DNA of 64,000 nt from Candidatus Gastranaerophilales bacterium (GCA_944324395.1 CALUWC010000010.1:25993-89992); one strand, 5' to 3'. Counted from the first letter of the stretch, positions 1-9,791 are shown. Notes: generated by a model from the sequence alone, not told the origin. Program-made: numbers and translations.

Positions 1-270
1 ATATAAACTCTCAACTGCATCTTTTATTTTTGAAGCAGACAACATACTTCCATCTATTTGAAATTTTTTATTGCCAGCTAAAAGTTCTGCAGCTAAATAT
101 TCAAATACCGAACTATACATAGAAGGAGCAGACTTTCCAGTAAAATTCACAGTATCTCCATCATATTGATTTTTGTAAAAATTATTTGGCTGAAGTCCGT
201 TTTGCTGTTTTATATTCTGAGAATAATTAATATAAGGGGATGATTTAAAACTATTTATAGTAAGCAACAT
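1..270 (-). CDS. Partial lineage-specific protein (N-terminal 90 residues)
   Basis: The reading frame is open from the ATG at 270 to the window edge, so only the N-terminus is present. An AAAGGA ribosome site sits about 9 bases upstream of this ATG. The protein begins MLLTINSFKSSPYINYS and has a VNFTGK motif near residue 41, followed by a region that looks alpha-helical. I recognise no domain. The NFTG motif resembles the N-terminal motif seen in several other unknown proteins of this window (at 424, 7335, 11561, 12099 and 45373), which suggests a lineage-specific family of short-tag proteins. Function unknown. Confidence 0.6.
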   Translation of the reverse strand, partial: MLLTINSFKSSPYINYSQNIKQQNGLQPNNFYKNQYDGDTVNFTGKSAPSMYSSVFEYLAAELLAGNKKFQIDGSMLSASKIKDAVESLY

Positions 271-423
271 ATTAATATATCCTTTATTTAACCTTCTTTA
301 TGACGATTAAAAATACATCAATAAAAAATTTTGCTATTAAAAATTTTTACCCCTTAATAAAATTTAACAAACAAAGTAACAAAAAATATATTCAGAAACT
401 TTAATAAAAAAAAGGAGTATAAA

Positions 424-1008
424 ATGACAGAAATCAATTTTGGATCAACTTACAGAATACCTATTACGCAAGCAGGTGTAAATAAAGCTAAAAAAGCTAA
501 ATTAAAAGAACTTATTGAATCATATCCCAACGGACTCATCGGGAAAAGCAAAACGGGACAAGCAAGAATTTCAGTACCAGATAGCGAAGATAACAATTTT
601 ATTGCTAAACTTAAAGCAATAGGATACAAAGTTTACCAAAAATTTGAAGGAGATAATATTCCAAAAGAAAACATTGATACTCATATAAAAACACGTCTTG
701 ATATAAGAGAATTTGACCAAAAGGGTAAAAATCCGCAAAGATTACCTAAAGAAATAAAAGCTAAAAGACGATTTGAAAGAAATTATACAGAACCCTATAA
801 AATAGAAACTCCTGAAGAAATTTCTTCTAGAACTTCGACAGAAAGAGTTGAAGAAACTAAAAAAGAAGCAATAAAGCAGCCTAAATCAGATGTTGAACAG
901 CCTTATAACAGAAATGCAAAGATAAAAGAATCAAAAGGTTATCAGGAATTAAAAGAAAAATATGGTGAAGAATTTGCAGAAGCAGTCTTTTTCGGGATAA
1001 AAGAATAA
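424..1008 (+). CDS. Hypothetical lineage-specific protein with N-terminal INFGS motif
   Basis: This 194-residue, lysine-rich cytoplasmic protein has no signal peptide. It starts with MTEINFGSTYRIPI after an AAAGGAG ribosome site. Residues about 15-75 look like a small mixed alpha/beta unit, the middle is low-complexity and charged (KAKRRFERNYTEPYK), and the C-terminus has a helical tail (YQELKEKYGEEFAEAVFFGIKE). I recognise no family. The motif I-x-F-G-S-x-Y at residues 4-10 also occurs near the N-terminus of the 791-residue protein starting at 7335, so the two probably share a targeting or interaction feature. Confidence 0.6.
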   Translation: MTEINFGSTYRIPITQAGVNKAKKAKLKELIESYPNGLIGKSKTGQARISVPDSEDNNFIAKLKAIGYKVYQKFEGDNIPKENIDTHIKTRLDIREFDQKGKNPQRLPKEIKAKRRFERNYTEPYKIETPEEISSRTSTERVEETKKEAIKQPKSDVEQPYNRNAKIKESKGYQELKEKYGEEFAEAVFFGIKE

Positions 1009-1154
1009 AAATTATATTCCGTATTTGATTTTACCTGACAATATTAGTCAGAATAATATGCGTTTGTATAGAAATCCTGTACTATAGTCGGTTTAAATTT
1101 ATTCTATTTATAATATAATAATTATTGTTGTAAAATTATTGGTAATATTTACTT

Positions 1155-1640
1155 ATGGCAGAAGATTATACATATTATATTGATAACGGAATATTTGATA
1201 TTCAAAACGGAAAATACGAAAGTGCGATTAATAATATAAATAAATCAATCGAATTAAAAAAGGATTGGGAAATTTCGTATTTTTACCGGGGAGTTGCAAA
1301 TCAGGCATTAGAAAAATATGATGATGCAATGCTTGATTATACAAAAGCCTTGCAAATAAATGACAAAATGACAGATGCTTATTATAACAGAGCAAGAATT
1401 ACTTTATCCAGAAAAGATATTGAAAATCCTGATATAAATAAGGCTGTTTCGGATTTAGAACATGCACTTGAGCTTGACGATAAATTTGTAGATGCAATGT
1501 ATGCAATGGCAGCAGCTTATAAAAAGCTTGGAGATTACCACAAAGCTCTGGTTTATTTGGAAAAACTCTTAAAAATAGAACCTGACGCTGTGAATGCAAA
1601 GGCTTTAAAAAAATTAATTTTGCAAAAATATATAGTATAA
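1155..1640 (+). CDS. Tetratricopeptide repeat protein
   Basis: This 161-residue protein is built almost entirely of TPR units. About four repeats are visible: residues 7-40 (YIDNGIFDIQNGKYESAINN), 41-74 (YFYRGVANQALEKYDDAMLDYTKAL), 75-115 (AYYNRARITL to LEHALELD) and 116-150 (AMYAMAAAYKKLGDYHKALVYLEKLL). TPR arrays bind peptides and assemble complexes, so a scaffold role is likely, but no partner can be read from the neighbours. There is no signal peptide. It is monocistronic and followed by a repeat-rich gap. Confidence 0.75.
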   Translation: MAEDYTYYIDNGIFDIQNGKYESAINNINKSIELKKDWEISYFYRGVANQALEKYDDAMLDYTKALQINDKMTDAYYNRARITLSRKDIENPDINKAVSDLEHALELDDKFVDAMYAMAAAYKKLGDYHKALVYLEKLLKIEPDAVNAKALKKLILQKYIV

Positions 1641-1648
1641 AAAGGTTT

Positions 1649-1925
1649 ATGAGATTCTTCGCTCCGCTCAGAATGACAGGTAAATGACGAGATCCTGAAA
1701 CGAATTCAGAATGACAAGACAGTATGAGGTGACAAAGCTGTTCTGAATAACGTTAACCGTCATCCTGAGGTGAAAGCCGAAGGATCTCTGACAAGTAAAA
1801 AGATTCTGAAACACCAAGTAGGAACAGAAAATTACATTTCGAGCTTACTCTCAACTTATTTTCTAATGAGTTCAGCATGACAAAGGATTGTTCCTTCGTC
1901 CGTTTGCGGGCGAGGATCTGGGGTA
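1649..1925. repeat. Cluster of dispersed GTCAT-CTGAG / CGAAGAATCTC-type repeats
   Basis: The 357-base gap between the TPR gene and the Stealth gene holds no gene. It holds several copies, in both orientations, of a short motif pairing gtcat(c/t)ctgag with cgaagaatctc/ggatctc. Examples are gagattcttcg...ctcagaatgaca at about 1649, gagatcctgaaac...cagaatgac at about 1685, and gtcatcctgaggtg...cgaaggatctc at about 1760. A related copy lies inside the inverted-repeat element at 25838-26000, so this is a dispersed intergenic repeat family of the genome. Confidence 0.6.
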
Positions 1926-1997
1926 TGCTTTGAACAATATTAAACTAAAGGGGTAAAAGGGGGTAAACGCATCATTTGGAATTAAGAAATAAAATTT

Positions 1998-3842
1998 TTA
2001 CAATTCGAAAGAAGATTTTTCAGGAAAAGTTTCTTCTAAGAAAATTTTCATTCTTCTTCTGTCAAAATCGGTTATTCCCTCTCCGTCATTTGTACAAAAT
2101 AACGATGGTTTGTATTTACGCAATTTTCCGTAGGGATTTTTATTGTTTAAATTTATTACAATAGAATCAGCCTGATAAATCTTTTTTGCACAATTAAAAA
2201 TGCGTTTAAGCAATGGCAAATATTTATCTACACGAGAATACCTTTTCAATCTGCCGTTATTAACCGCAAGCATATAATATGTGATTGCAACTCTTTGAAT
2301 ATCTCCTTCTTCCCTGAATTTATGTGACTTCGTTTTTTGAAATAAATTTTCAAATATTATTTGACAATCCTGATAACAAGATTTTAAATATGCATCAATA
2401 TTATGATGCGGAGCATACGGGAAAAATTTTCCAAATTTATCTTTGACTATTTTCTGCTGATTTAAAATAGATCTTGTAAACATTGATGTTGCAATATGTT
2501 TTTTAGACACTTGAGATTTTAAACGAATAACCGGTTTACCTTCTTTATCAAAAAAGAAATTTTTCGTAAGATATCTGCCCAAATACATATCGTCATTGCC
2601 AAATATAAAATGCTCGGATAAATCAGGAATATCTGCAAGGAAAGTTTCTATAGCCTCGCTGTTAAATAAAGGCAAATATTTTTCAGGAATGAAATCCCTG
2701 TGAAATACCATTTGAATTTTTGGATTAGATGTATCAAGCCATTTTGGCACCTGACTATCTGTCACTATATAAATTTTATTTATCCATGAAACATACTTTT
2801 CAGCTGATCTCAGAGAATACTTTAATTCTTCGTTATCAACAAATCGCCCTGCCGTAATTGCCTGAGCATCTATATCATGCCCGTACTGTTTCTGCCAGTA
2901 TAACTTTTTGGAAAGCCACTGCGGGTCGCTTCCGTCTACCCATAAATAAACCAAATCAACAGGGAAACTCAAATCATTATTCATTCTTTTCAATGGAATA
3001 AAACCAAATAATAAATCCTTCTGCTGATATTCTCCGATATAAGTTTTAACAAACGGATTATACCAGCAGGAAGTATAATAGTTTAATCTTTCAGGTAATA
3101 TAATTTTATTTTTTCGACAAAACTGTTGAAGATTTTGATACGCAAATATTAAATCTTGTGCCTTTTTACCATTTGAATCAGTTCGCCTGATTGAAGAATT
3201 TTTTCGTTCTTTATAGTGATATTTAACTTTCGGAACAGAAACAATTTTGTTAGAGTAATACAAAGCCCTTACAGCAAAAGGAACATCTTCATAAATTCTG
3301 CCTTCACTAAATTTTATATTATTTGTTTTTAATAAATTCGTTTTATAGATTTTGTTCCATGCATAAAAGAAAAAATTTTTAGTATCACCGCACAATCTGA
3401 TTTTGTCTTGAATATTTTCTGCAAACAAAACTTTATTATACCTGACATTATATTTTTTAAATTGCTTTTTATGCTTCAAAATACTTGCAACAGCAATATC
3501 ACAGTTCTTACAAACGGCTGTATTATATAATTTTTCAAAATAATCCGAATCAACAAAATCATCGCTGTCAACAAATCCTATATATTCCCCTTTAGCAATT
3601 TCAATCCCTTTATTTCTCGCATAACCCTGTCCCATATTCTCACTCAGAGTAAGAATATTTATTCTTGCATCTTTCTTTTTGTATTCTTCAAGAATTTTCG
3701 GAGTTTCATCATTTGAACAATCATCTACAACAATAATTTCAATTTCTGCAAGTGTTTGAACCAAAATACTATTCAAACATCTTTCTATATAATACATACT
3801 GTTATACGCAGGAATTATAACGGATAATTTAATATCGGACAT
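1998..3842 (-). CDS. Bifunctional GT2 glycosyltransferase - Stealth-type sugar phosphotransferase
   Basis: This 614-residue protein has two parts. Residues 1 to about 240 are a family 2 GT-A glycosyltransferase: KLSVIIPAYNS start, nucleotide-binding VVDDCSNDET, and the metal-binding acidic motif DSDD at 92-95. From about 295 there is a Stealth domain: CR1 with DLVYLWVDGSDPQW, CR2 with RFVDNEELKYSLRS and VTDSQVPKWL, and FGNDDMYLG further on. Stealth proteins are sugar-1-phosphate transferases of capsular polysaccharides, related to eukaryotic GlcNAc-1-phosphotransferase. The likely role is therefore building a phosphodiester-linked surface glycan. The gene is isolated here, but a second Stealth fusion lies at 51265 in a polysaccharide cluster. 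The specific sugars are unknown. Confidence 0.87.
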   Translation of the reverse strand: MSDIKLSVIIPAYNSMYYIERCLNSILVQTLAEIEIIVVDDCSNDETPKILEEYKKKDARINILTLSENMGQGYARNKGIEIAKGEYIGFVDSDDFVDSDYFEKLYNTAVCKNCDIAVASILKHKKQFKKYNVRYNKVLFAENIQDKIRLCGDTKNFFFYAWNKIYKTNLLKTNNIKFSEGRIYEDVPFAVRALYYSNKIVSVPKVKYHYKERKNSSIRRTDSNGKKAQDLIFAYQNLQQFCRKNKIILPERLNYYTSCWYNPFVKTYIGEYQQKDLLFGFIPLKRMNNDLSFPVDLVYLWVDGSDPQWLSKKLYWQKQYGHDIDAQAITAGRFVDNEELKYSLRSAEKYVSWINKIYIVTDSQVPKWLDTSNPKIQMVFHRDFIPEKYLPLFNSEAIETFLADIPDLSEHFIFGNDDMYLGRYLTKNFFFDKEGKPVIRLKSQVSKKHIATSMFTRSILNQQKIVKDKFGKFFPYAPHHNIDAYLKSCYQDCQIIFENLFQKTKSHKFREEGDIQRVAITYYMLAVNNGRLKRYSRVDKYLPLLKRIFNCAKKIYQADSIVINLNNKNPYGKLRKYKPSLFCTNDGEGITDFDRRRMKIFLEETFPEKSSFEL

Positions 3843-3979
3843 TTATTCTCCTTATTTGTTTGTATTTTATATCATTTTTCGCACTGCATGTTATATTATC
3901 CACTAAATAATACGAATGTCAACAAAATATCACCCGATATGTTAGTTTTCAATGACAAATTATACTTTATAATGAGAAA

Positions 3980-4309
3980 ATGCAGAGCCTTAAAAAGACA
4001 ATCGGGAGTATTATAAAAAAACACAGAAAACGGCAAAAGCTGACCCAATTTGAACTTGCCGAAAAAATCGGTGTTGACCCCAAATATATAAGCCGGATAG
4101 AAACCGGTGTATCTTCTCCTTCACTTACTATAGTTGAAAAGATTTTCGAAATTCTGCATATCAATATAAAAAATTTATTTGAAAATGAACCCGCAGAACT
4201 CGACAAACCAACAATGATTTCTATGATAAATGAAAGTTTGCAGTCAACTTCCGCAAAAAATGTACGAGTCATAAAATCTTTTGTAGATTCTATAGTCGAA
4301 GAATTTTAA
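3980..4309 (+). CDS. XRE-family helix-turn-helix regulator
   Basis: This 109-residue protein has a classic Cro/C1-type HTH at residues 7-62 (IGSIIKKHRKRQKLTQFELAEKIGVDPKYISRIE region), followed by the usual fourth and fifth helices (SPSLTIVEKIFEILHI). A short C-terminal helical extension may mediate dimerisation. It is a small DNA-binding regulator. It sits 60 bases upstream of the EamA transporter on the same strand, so it may regulate or be co-transcribed with it, but no operator can be identified. No toxin partner is visible next to it. Confidence 0.85.
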   Translation: MQSLKKTIGSIIKKHRKRQKLTQFELAEKIGVDPKYISRIETGVSSPSLTIVEKIFEILHINIKNLFENEPAELDKPTMISMINESLQSTSAKNVRVIKSFVDSIVEEF

Positions 4310-4369
4310 CATATTTATACTATAGACTGACTGAACATTTAAATATATAATATTGGCAGAAGGAATATT

Positions 4370-5332
4370 ATGGCTGAAAATAAAAAAATGCTGGCAAATT
4401 TTGCACTACTGCTGACTGCTTTTTTGTGGGGGATATCATTTGTTGCTCAGAAAGCAGGAATGCAATATATGGGTCCGTTTAGTTTTAACTGCGTAAGAAG
4501 TTTTTTAGGAGGTTTAAGTCTTATTCCTGTTATATATATTGCAAAATTGATAAAAGAAGATAAAAGAACTCCGAAATTGAAACAACTGCAACACATATTA
4601 CTTGCAAAAGCAGGAATTTCATGCGGAGCCGCATTGTTTGCGGCAATGTCTATACAGCAATATAGTATGCTTTCAGCATCTGCAGGAAAAGCAGGGTTTA
4701 TTTCTTCTTTATATATAATTTTTGTTCCGATTATATCAATGTTTTTCGGTCATAAATTATCAAAAAATGTCAAAATCAGCCTTGTACTGGCTGTTATAGG
4801 ACTGTACCTTTTATGTTTTAAAAGTAACACAGCAGGATTTGATTTTTATGATGTATTACTGCTGATAAGTGCATTTTTCTACGGAGTGCAGATACTTGTT
4901 GTAAATTATTTTTCAAAACGACTCAATGCAGTAAAAGTATGCTGCCTGCAATTTTTTGTTGTAGGTATTTTGTCAATACCTTTAGTTTTATTTTTTGAAA
5001 CTTTGCACTTTCAAGATATAATGGCCTGCAAAGTTCCGCTATTTTTTGCGGGAATATTAACATGCGGAGTAGCATATACTCTGCAGATTTTCGGACAAAA
5101 ATACACAACTCCTGTCATTGCAGTACTCATCTTATGTTTGGAATCTGTCTTTGCAGTTTTAGGCGGAGCTGTTGTTTTGCATGAAACAATGACCTCAAAA
5201 GAAATTTCAGGCTGTATATTTATGATAACAGCTGTCATCCTGTCGCAACTGCACTGGAATACCTTCAAGAAAGCGATTCAACAACCTTCTCCGCAAGAAG
5301 AAGTGCAGACTGAGGATTTTGCCCAGTTATAA
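4370..5332 (+). CDS. EamA/DMT-family drug/metabolite transporter
   Basis: This 320-residue membrane protein has about ten hydrophobic segments arranged as two EamA repeats (roughly residues 8-145 and 155-292). The N-terminal helix has the typical FLWGISFVAQKAGM signature of DMT exporters, and GKAGFISSLYIIFVPI marks the end of the first repeat. Members export small metabolites or amino acids; the substrate cannot be told from sequence. An AGAAGGA ribosome site precedes the ATG. The 3' end overlaps the convergent DJ-1/PfpI gene by 68 bases. Confidence 0.88.
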   Translation: MAENKKMLANFALLLTAFLWGISFVAQKAGMQYMGPFSFNCVRSFLGGLSLIPVIYIAKLIKEDKRTPKLKQLQHILLAKAGISCGAALFAAMSIQQYSMLSASAGKAGFISSLYIIFVPIISMFFGHKLSKNVKISLVLAVIGLYLLCFKSNTAGFDFYDVLLLISAFFYGVQILVVNYFSKRLNAVKVCCLQFFVVGILSIPLVLFFETLHFQDIMACKVPLFFAGILTCGVAYTLQIFGQKYTTPVIAVLILCLESVFAVLGGAVVLHETMTSKEISGCIFMITAVILSQLHWNTFKKAIQQPSPQEEVQTEDFAQL

Positions 5333-5945
5333 GCCTGCCTTCCATACAAACGCACACATGCTCTGCCCAAGGTGCAGCATCTTCAAACCTTGCACCGAGT
5401 TCCCTTATTTTTGTTTCTAATAAGAATGGAACTTCTTCATCAAGTTTAACAATATGTTCTTCTTTATTCGTAAAACAGGTAACTTTTTTATCTTTCAAAA
5501 TAGACTCTCCGTCTTTTGTTTTTGCTAATATAAGCCCTGCCGGGCCATGACAAACTGCACTTATAATTTTTTCATGTTCATAAAAATATTCAACAATTTC
5601 TTTTAATAGTTCATCCTTTGCAAGATCAAACATCGGACCATGTCCGCCCGGAATAAATAAAACATCATAATCTTTGTAATCAATTTCAGAGAGTCTTGTC
5701 GTATCACGCAAAATTTTTATACATGGATCCCACTCTTCAGGATTTGAACAGGACATACTCTTTTCATCAACCGGAGATAAGCCGCCAAGAGGACTTGCTA
5801 TAGTAATATCATAACCCGTATCTTTAAAAACAAGATACGGCACCGCAAATTCTTCCAGCCAAACACCCGTTTCTTTAAGATTTGAATTTTTATCTCCGCC
5901 GTAATTTGTTGTAACTATAAGAATTTTCTTATTTTTATCTGTCAT
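5265..5945 (-). CDS. DJ-1/PfpI family protein (Hsp31-like)
   Basis: I chose the ATG at 5945 because AAAGGAG lies just upstream; an in-frame TTG seven codons earlier lacks one. The resulting 226-residue protein has the class I glutamine-amidotransferase-like fold of the DJ-1 superfamily. It shows KILIVTTNY at the start, DVLFIPGGHGP at 94-104, and the nucleophile elbow AVCHGPAG with Cys132-His133. Relatives are glyoxalase III, protein deglycase or stress chaperones. The length and ETGVWLEEF segment resemble Hsp31/glyoxalase-III members. Its exact substrate is not decidable here. Confidence 0.85.
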   Translation of the reverse strand: MTDKNKKILIVTTNYGGDKNSNLKETGVWLEEFAVPYLVFKDTGYDITIASPLGGLSPVDEKSMSCSNPEEWDPCIKILRDTTRLSEIDYKDYDVLFIPGGHGPMFDLAKDELLKEIVEYFYEHEKIISAVCHGPAGLILAKTKDGESILKDKKVTCFTNKEEHIVKLDEEVPFLLETKIRELGARFEDAAPWAEHVCVCMEGRLITGQNPQSALLLAEKVVESLS

Positions 5946-6015
5946 AATTATAAACTCCTTTTTCAAAGAGTTTATTTTAAACGGAGAAAACTTCTATCCG
6001 CCGACAGGAGAATTT

Positions 6016-6822
6016 TTATAAATAGCATTTGCGTTCCTGACCCGCAACACCTGCATACAATTCAACAAACTGTTTGGCAGGACTGGCATCAATCTTGGTC
6101 AGCAAAACTTCTTCTATCTGGAAAAATCCTACATCTCCTGACATTTCAATATCAATTTTTATAGGCTTTCTTTCTCCTCTGTGAATACCTATACGATTTA
6201 TTGCATTTGCAGAATACTTATGAATATCTCCGACTCTTGGAGTTGTATTTATAGCCATAGGTATTCTTGCTCTTCCTTTTGTCATATCGCAGCCATCAGC
6301 AATAAGTATAATTCCGGCTTCAATTGAATGAATTTTTCTTGTTGACATGTGACCGATAATTGCTTCTGTTGCTATAGACTTGATAACTACACGTCTATGC
6401 AAATCATCAGGCAATATATGCATCAAAGCTCTTTCAATAATCGGTTGAGCCAAAAGTGCAGACATATTTTCATGTCCCTGTCTGCCGATTGACATACCCA
6501 AATCGTGCATCAAACCCGCAAGAATAACGGCACACATACTGTCTTCAAAAGAACCTATTTCCTCTTGCTCTAAAGAAGTTTTTATTCCTGCTTCATGCAA
6601 GATATTCAACATCTTTATTCCGTTGCCGACCACCTGACGCATATGAACAGGTCCGTGGTCATTGTATCCGAGTCTTCTTATTGAGACATTATTTGCATAT
6701 TCTTGCATTTCCTGCAATTCTGCATCTGCAAATAAATATTTTACCAATTCCAAACATATAGGAATCTTTTTTAATCTGTCTTGTATTTTTGATTCTGTTG
6801 TTATTTCTTTGACTGATTTCAT
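6016..6822 (-). CDS. HD-domain phosphohydrolase-like protein
   Basis: This 268-residue protein carries an HD metal-dependent hydrolase core: NDHGPVHMRQV (His56, His60), LAGLMHDLGMS with the H106-D107 pair, a further His117, and IADGCDMTKGRARIP carrying a later metal-ligand Asp. The C-terminal 70 residues (GDVGFFQIEEVLLTKID) form a small separate domain. HD proteins hydrolyse phosphomonoesters or nucleotides; no substrate can be assigned. It stands alone between DJ-1/PfpI and a small secreted protein. Confidence 0.8.
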   Translation of the reverse strand: MKSVKEITTESKIQDRLKKIPICLELVKYLFADAELQEMQEYANNVSIRRLGYNDHGPVHMRQVVGNGIKMLNILHEAGIKTSLEQEEIGSFEDSMCAVILAGLMHDLGMSIGRQGHENMSALLAQPIIERALMHILPDDLHRRVVIKSIATEAIIGHMSTRKIHSIEAGIILIADGCDMTKGRARIPMAINTTPRVGDIHKYSANAINRIGIHRGERKPIKIDIEMSGDVGFFQIEEVLLTKIDASPAKQFVELYAGVAGQERKCYL

Positions 6823-6940
6823 ATCTGTATTTCTCTGGTTAACTAATATCTATTTATATAATAACGCATTAATTATAAAAAGTTAAGTCTAAAAAACAAA
6901 ATATCAATTATAAAATATTTATATTATAATATTTACGGAT

Positions 6941-7249
6941 ATGAAAAAATTTTTATCAATACCATTATTTATAATACTTATTTCAACTCAAGCATTCGCT
7001 TCTGAAGAAGTTTATCTGGATTTCAATAACAATTTCAAAAAACATACTATAAACAATAACCGCACAATTCCTAAAGAAACATCTTATGCTGATGAAGAAA
7101 TGGACGAAGATATTGATAATTTTATCGGGGAAGATGACGAAGTTAATATTTCTCCGCCGTTAAATTCAGCAGATATGATTCAAAATTCGAACACAGTTAA
7201 TCCACAAACAAGACTATTTAATGGCATTTACCCGTCAGCAAGATTTTAG
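6941..7249 (+). CDS. Small secreted acidic hypothetical protein
   Basis: This 102-residue protein has a Sec signal peptide (MKKFLSIPLFIILISTQAFA, likely cleaved after AFA near residue 20). The mature part is acidic (YADEEMDEDIDNFIGEDDEV) and ends in ARF. No domain is recognised. It precedes the 791-residue lineage protein by 85 bases on the same strand, so the two may be co-expressed. Confidence 0.6.
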   Translation: MKKFLSIPLFIILISTQAFASEEVYLDFNNNFKKHTINNNRTIPKETSYADEEMDEDIDNFIGEDDEVNISPPLNSADMIQNSNTVNPQTRLFNGIYPSARF

Positions 7250-7334
7250 ATTGTAAATTTTCAGTAATACTTTTTCAAAATATATCAAAATTATATTTTC
7301 ACAATACTTTAAGTTATCGTTAAAAGGAAAAAAT

Positions 7335-9710
7335 ATGCATATTAAAAATATTACACTTTACCCTGTACAGAATAACTATCTTCAATATCACAGACAGCCT
7401 GAAAAAAATGGCAGCAGCCAGGTTTCAATATCATTAACATCCGAACCGCAAAAAGAAATAAACTATTCCCAAATAGCATTCGGTTCAATATATAATGTAA
7501 AAAATGTAAAAGTTAAAAAAGTCGATATTGATGCTGAAAAAGCAAAACTTCTCAAACAGATTTCAGGAATGCTTGATATTGATATTGAAGATACCGATAT
7601 TGAAGACATTATAACAAATTCAATAAGAAAAGCCCTACTGTCAATTCGTACCAAATTAATAAAACAGGATAAACTTTTAAAACAAGCAGATGAGTTATTT
7701 GAAAATAAAACTCTTAACCCTATGCAAAAATTTGAAAGAATAAATCAAATAAGAAAAGAAGCTAAACGCCTTGAAAAACCTATTAAAACAACAACACAAA
7801 AAAATAAACAAACCAAAACTCCTGATGAAAGAATAGACTATCAACTTCTAAATAAATTTAAAACAGCCATCGAAGAAGATAATTTCAACCTCAAAAAAAT
7901 TGTTCAAGGATACTACAGCAATCTAAACACGATTTCAACAATTGAAGAATTAAATAAAAAATACCCGAAAATTAAAACACCAAAAAGACCTGAACAAGTT
8001 ATTGCTGAAAAAATTGCAGATACAATGACAAGAGATTTCTATGAAGAAATCGACAGATTATACGAAAATAATGCCGGTCAGGAATTAGAAACTCTTATTT
8101 TTCGTAAAATTGCGGATGTATGTAACGGACTTGCTCTAAAATATGTTGATCCGGAAACTTTTTGCAAAAAAATCATTAATCCGACAGTCCAAACCATCTG
8201 CGACAGATATGTTACGGCAAAAACAAGTACAGGATTTTCTTCGCTGCCTGAAAATCGTAAAATGAAAACTCCGCAAATAAACGATGCCGATATGAAATTA
8301 CTAGCAGTGGATTTTGATGATTTTGTATTATCAACAGTTAGAAAACATTATCTGGAATCACAAAGATTGAGTGATATAACTTATAATTCCGGAAATATAA
8401 AAATTTCACTAACAGAATTGAGAAGTTCAGATTATAAATTTGAAAAAATGCCGGAAAAAATAAGAAGCTTTATAAAAACTTCAGACTCACTTTTTGCAGC
8501 TCAAAGAAATTACGACAACTATGATATCAATCAGTTAAAAACCAGATTGAATTACTTTGCAAATCGTGAATTAGGAAACAATGAAGAAATTCTAAAAAAT
8601 ATTATAGATTTTGATGCTTGCAATTTTACTGACGAAGATATCAAACTTCTAACCAGATTTTTAAAAGAATTAGACAGCATAAATGACGGTGAGAAAACCA
8701 TTGATGCCGGACTTGCAGCTATTCATTATCAAGGCATAAGACCAAAAGGAACCGAAAAATTAAACGAACTTGAAAAACAAAAAGCTGCAGAAACTCTTAA
8801 AGCCCGCCAGCAAGAAGTATTCAAGTTAAATGAACTTAAAACAAACTTTGATAATGCAATAAATATTCTTTATAACAACAATTTAAATAATATTGCAAAC
8901 ACATGTTCAAAATATCGTCCGAAATCACTGGATGCCGAAGAAATTAAAAATGCAGAAATTTTAATAAAAATAATAAATGAAAATATCAACTCTGAGACAA
9001 TAAACAAAGCTAAACTTGAAGCAAACATTTCAAGATGGGATACATTTAATTATTACAAAAAAACAGATCCGACAAATCCCATCATTACAGCCTGTGAAAA
9101 TGGTTCAATAGATATTGATAAAGCCGGACAGCTTATTATCAATACTGAAATTGTAAATGCTTATCCAGGCAGTCTTGAATTTGTACATGAACCTGAAGTT
9201 TTAACAAAAATAATGGAAAAAACAGGAAATGACACAGAAGCAGCGATTTATTATCTCACAAAATTTGACGATTATAAAACACTTCTGCCTGAAGAAAAAA
9301 GCCGGCTTTCAGTACTTTTAAAAATATTTGATACAAAAGATAATGTCGACAAAACCATTTTGAAATATATCATTGAAAATGATTATATTACATCTGACAC
9401 AAAAGTTCTAACAACTATTCATAATGGCACCAGCGATGAAACTATTCCGGCAGAAATTTTGGCACCGGCAAAACAACAGATTTATAACAAATACAAATAT
9501 CCAACCTGTATTCAATACATGGCAGCATTTGAAGATGCATTGTCATCTTTTGCAAGGGCTACCGGTACATCCGGAATAAAAATGACCGGCAGAAATAATA
9601 AAACCATAGAATATAAAATGGAATTAAAAATAAAAGGCTATGACGATAGATTATTCTCAAGCCGTAATGATTACCGTTTTGATATATTCTCAGACAGAGG
9701 AATGCATTAA
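7335..9710 (+). CDS. Large lineage-specific helical protein, function unknown
   Basis: This 791-residue protein follows an AAAAGGAAA ribosome site. It has no signal peptide. A Gln/Ser-rich head is followed by YSQIAFGSIYNVK near residue 45, which matches the FGS motif of the protein at 424. The rest is Lys/Asn/Glu-rich and mostly alpha-helical, with coiled-coil-prone stretches (residues about 100-150 and 450-520). The C-terminal 70 residues (TGRNNKTIEYKMELKIKGYDDRLFSSRNDY) look like a compact beta-rich unit. I recognise no domain. Size and composition suggest a structural or secreted effector-like role, which is a guess. Confidence 0.6.
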   Translation: MHIKNITLYPVQNNYLQYHRQPEKNGSSQVSISLTSEPQKEINYSQIAFGSIYNVKNVKVKKVDIDAEKAKLLKQISGMLDIDIEDTDIEDIITNSIRKALLSIRTKLIKQDKLLKQADELFENKTLNPMQKFERINQIRKEAKRLEKPIKTTTQKNKQTKTPDERIDYQLLNKFKTAIEEDNFNLKKIVQGYYSNLNTISTIEELNKKYPKIKTPKRPEQVIAEKIADTMTRDFYEEIDRLYENNAGQELETLIFRKIADVCNGLALKYVDPETFCKKIINPTVQTICDRYVTAKTSTGFSSLPENRKMKTPQINDADMKLLAVDFDDFVLSTVRKHYLESQRLSDITYNSGNIKISLTELRSSDYKFEKMPEKIRSFIKTSDSLFAAQRNYDNYDINQLKTRLNYFANRELGNNEEILKNIIDFDACNFTDEDIKLLTRFLKELDSINDGEKTIDAGLAAIHYQGIRPKGTEKLNELEKQKAAETLKARQQEVFKLNELKTNFDNAINILYNNNLNNIANTCSKYRPKSLDAEEIKNAEILIKIINENINSETINKAKLEANISRWDTFNYYKKTDPTNPIITACENGSIDIDKAGQLIINTEIVNAYPGSLEFVHEPEVLTKIMEKTGNDTEAAIYYLTKFDDYKTLLPEEKSRLSVLLKIFDTKDNVDKTILKYIIENDYITSDTKVLTTIHNGTSDETIPAEILAPAKQQIYNKYKYPTCIQYMAAFEDALSSFARATGTSGIKMTGRNNKTIEYKMELKIKGYDDRLFSSRNDYRFDIFSDRGMH

Positions 9711-9791
9711 ATCTTAGCAGATATTACACATTTTGGCATTGAATAATATTATCAAATATTATAAAATAATCTGCAAAAGGAGGCTATATTT

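Noticed and set aside
1976..2164. 62-residue plus-strand frame at the 3' end of the Stealth gene
   Set aside because: Antisense shadow of the Stealth C-terminus without ribosome site.
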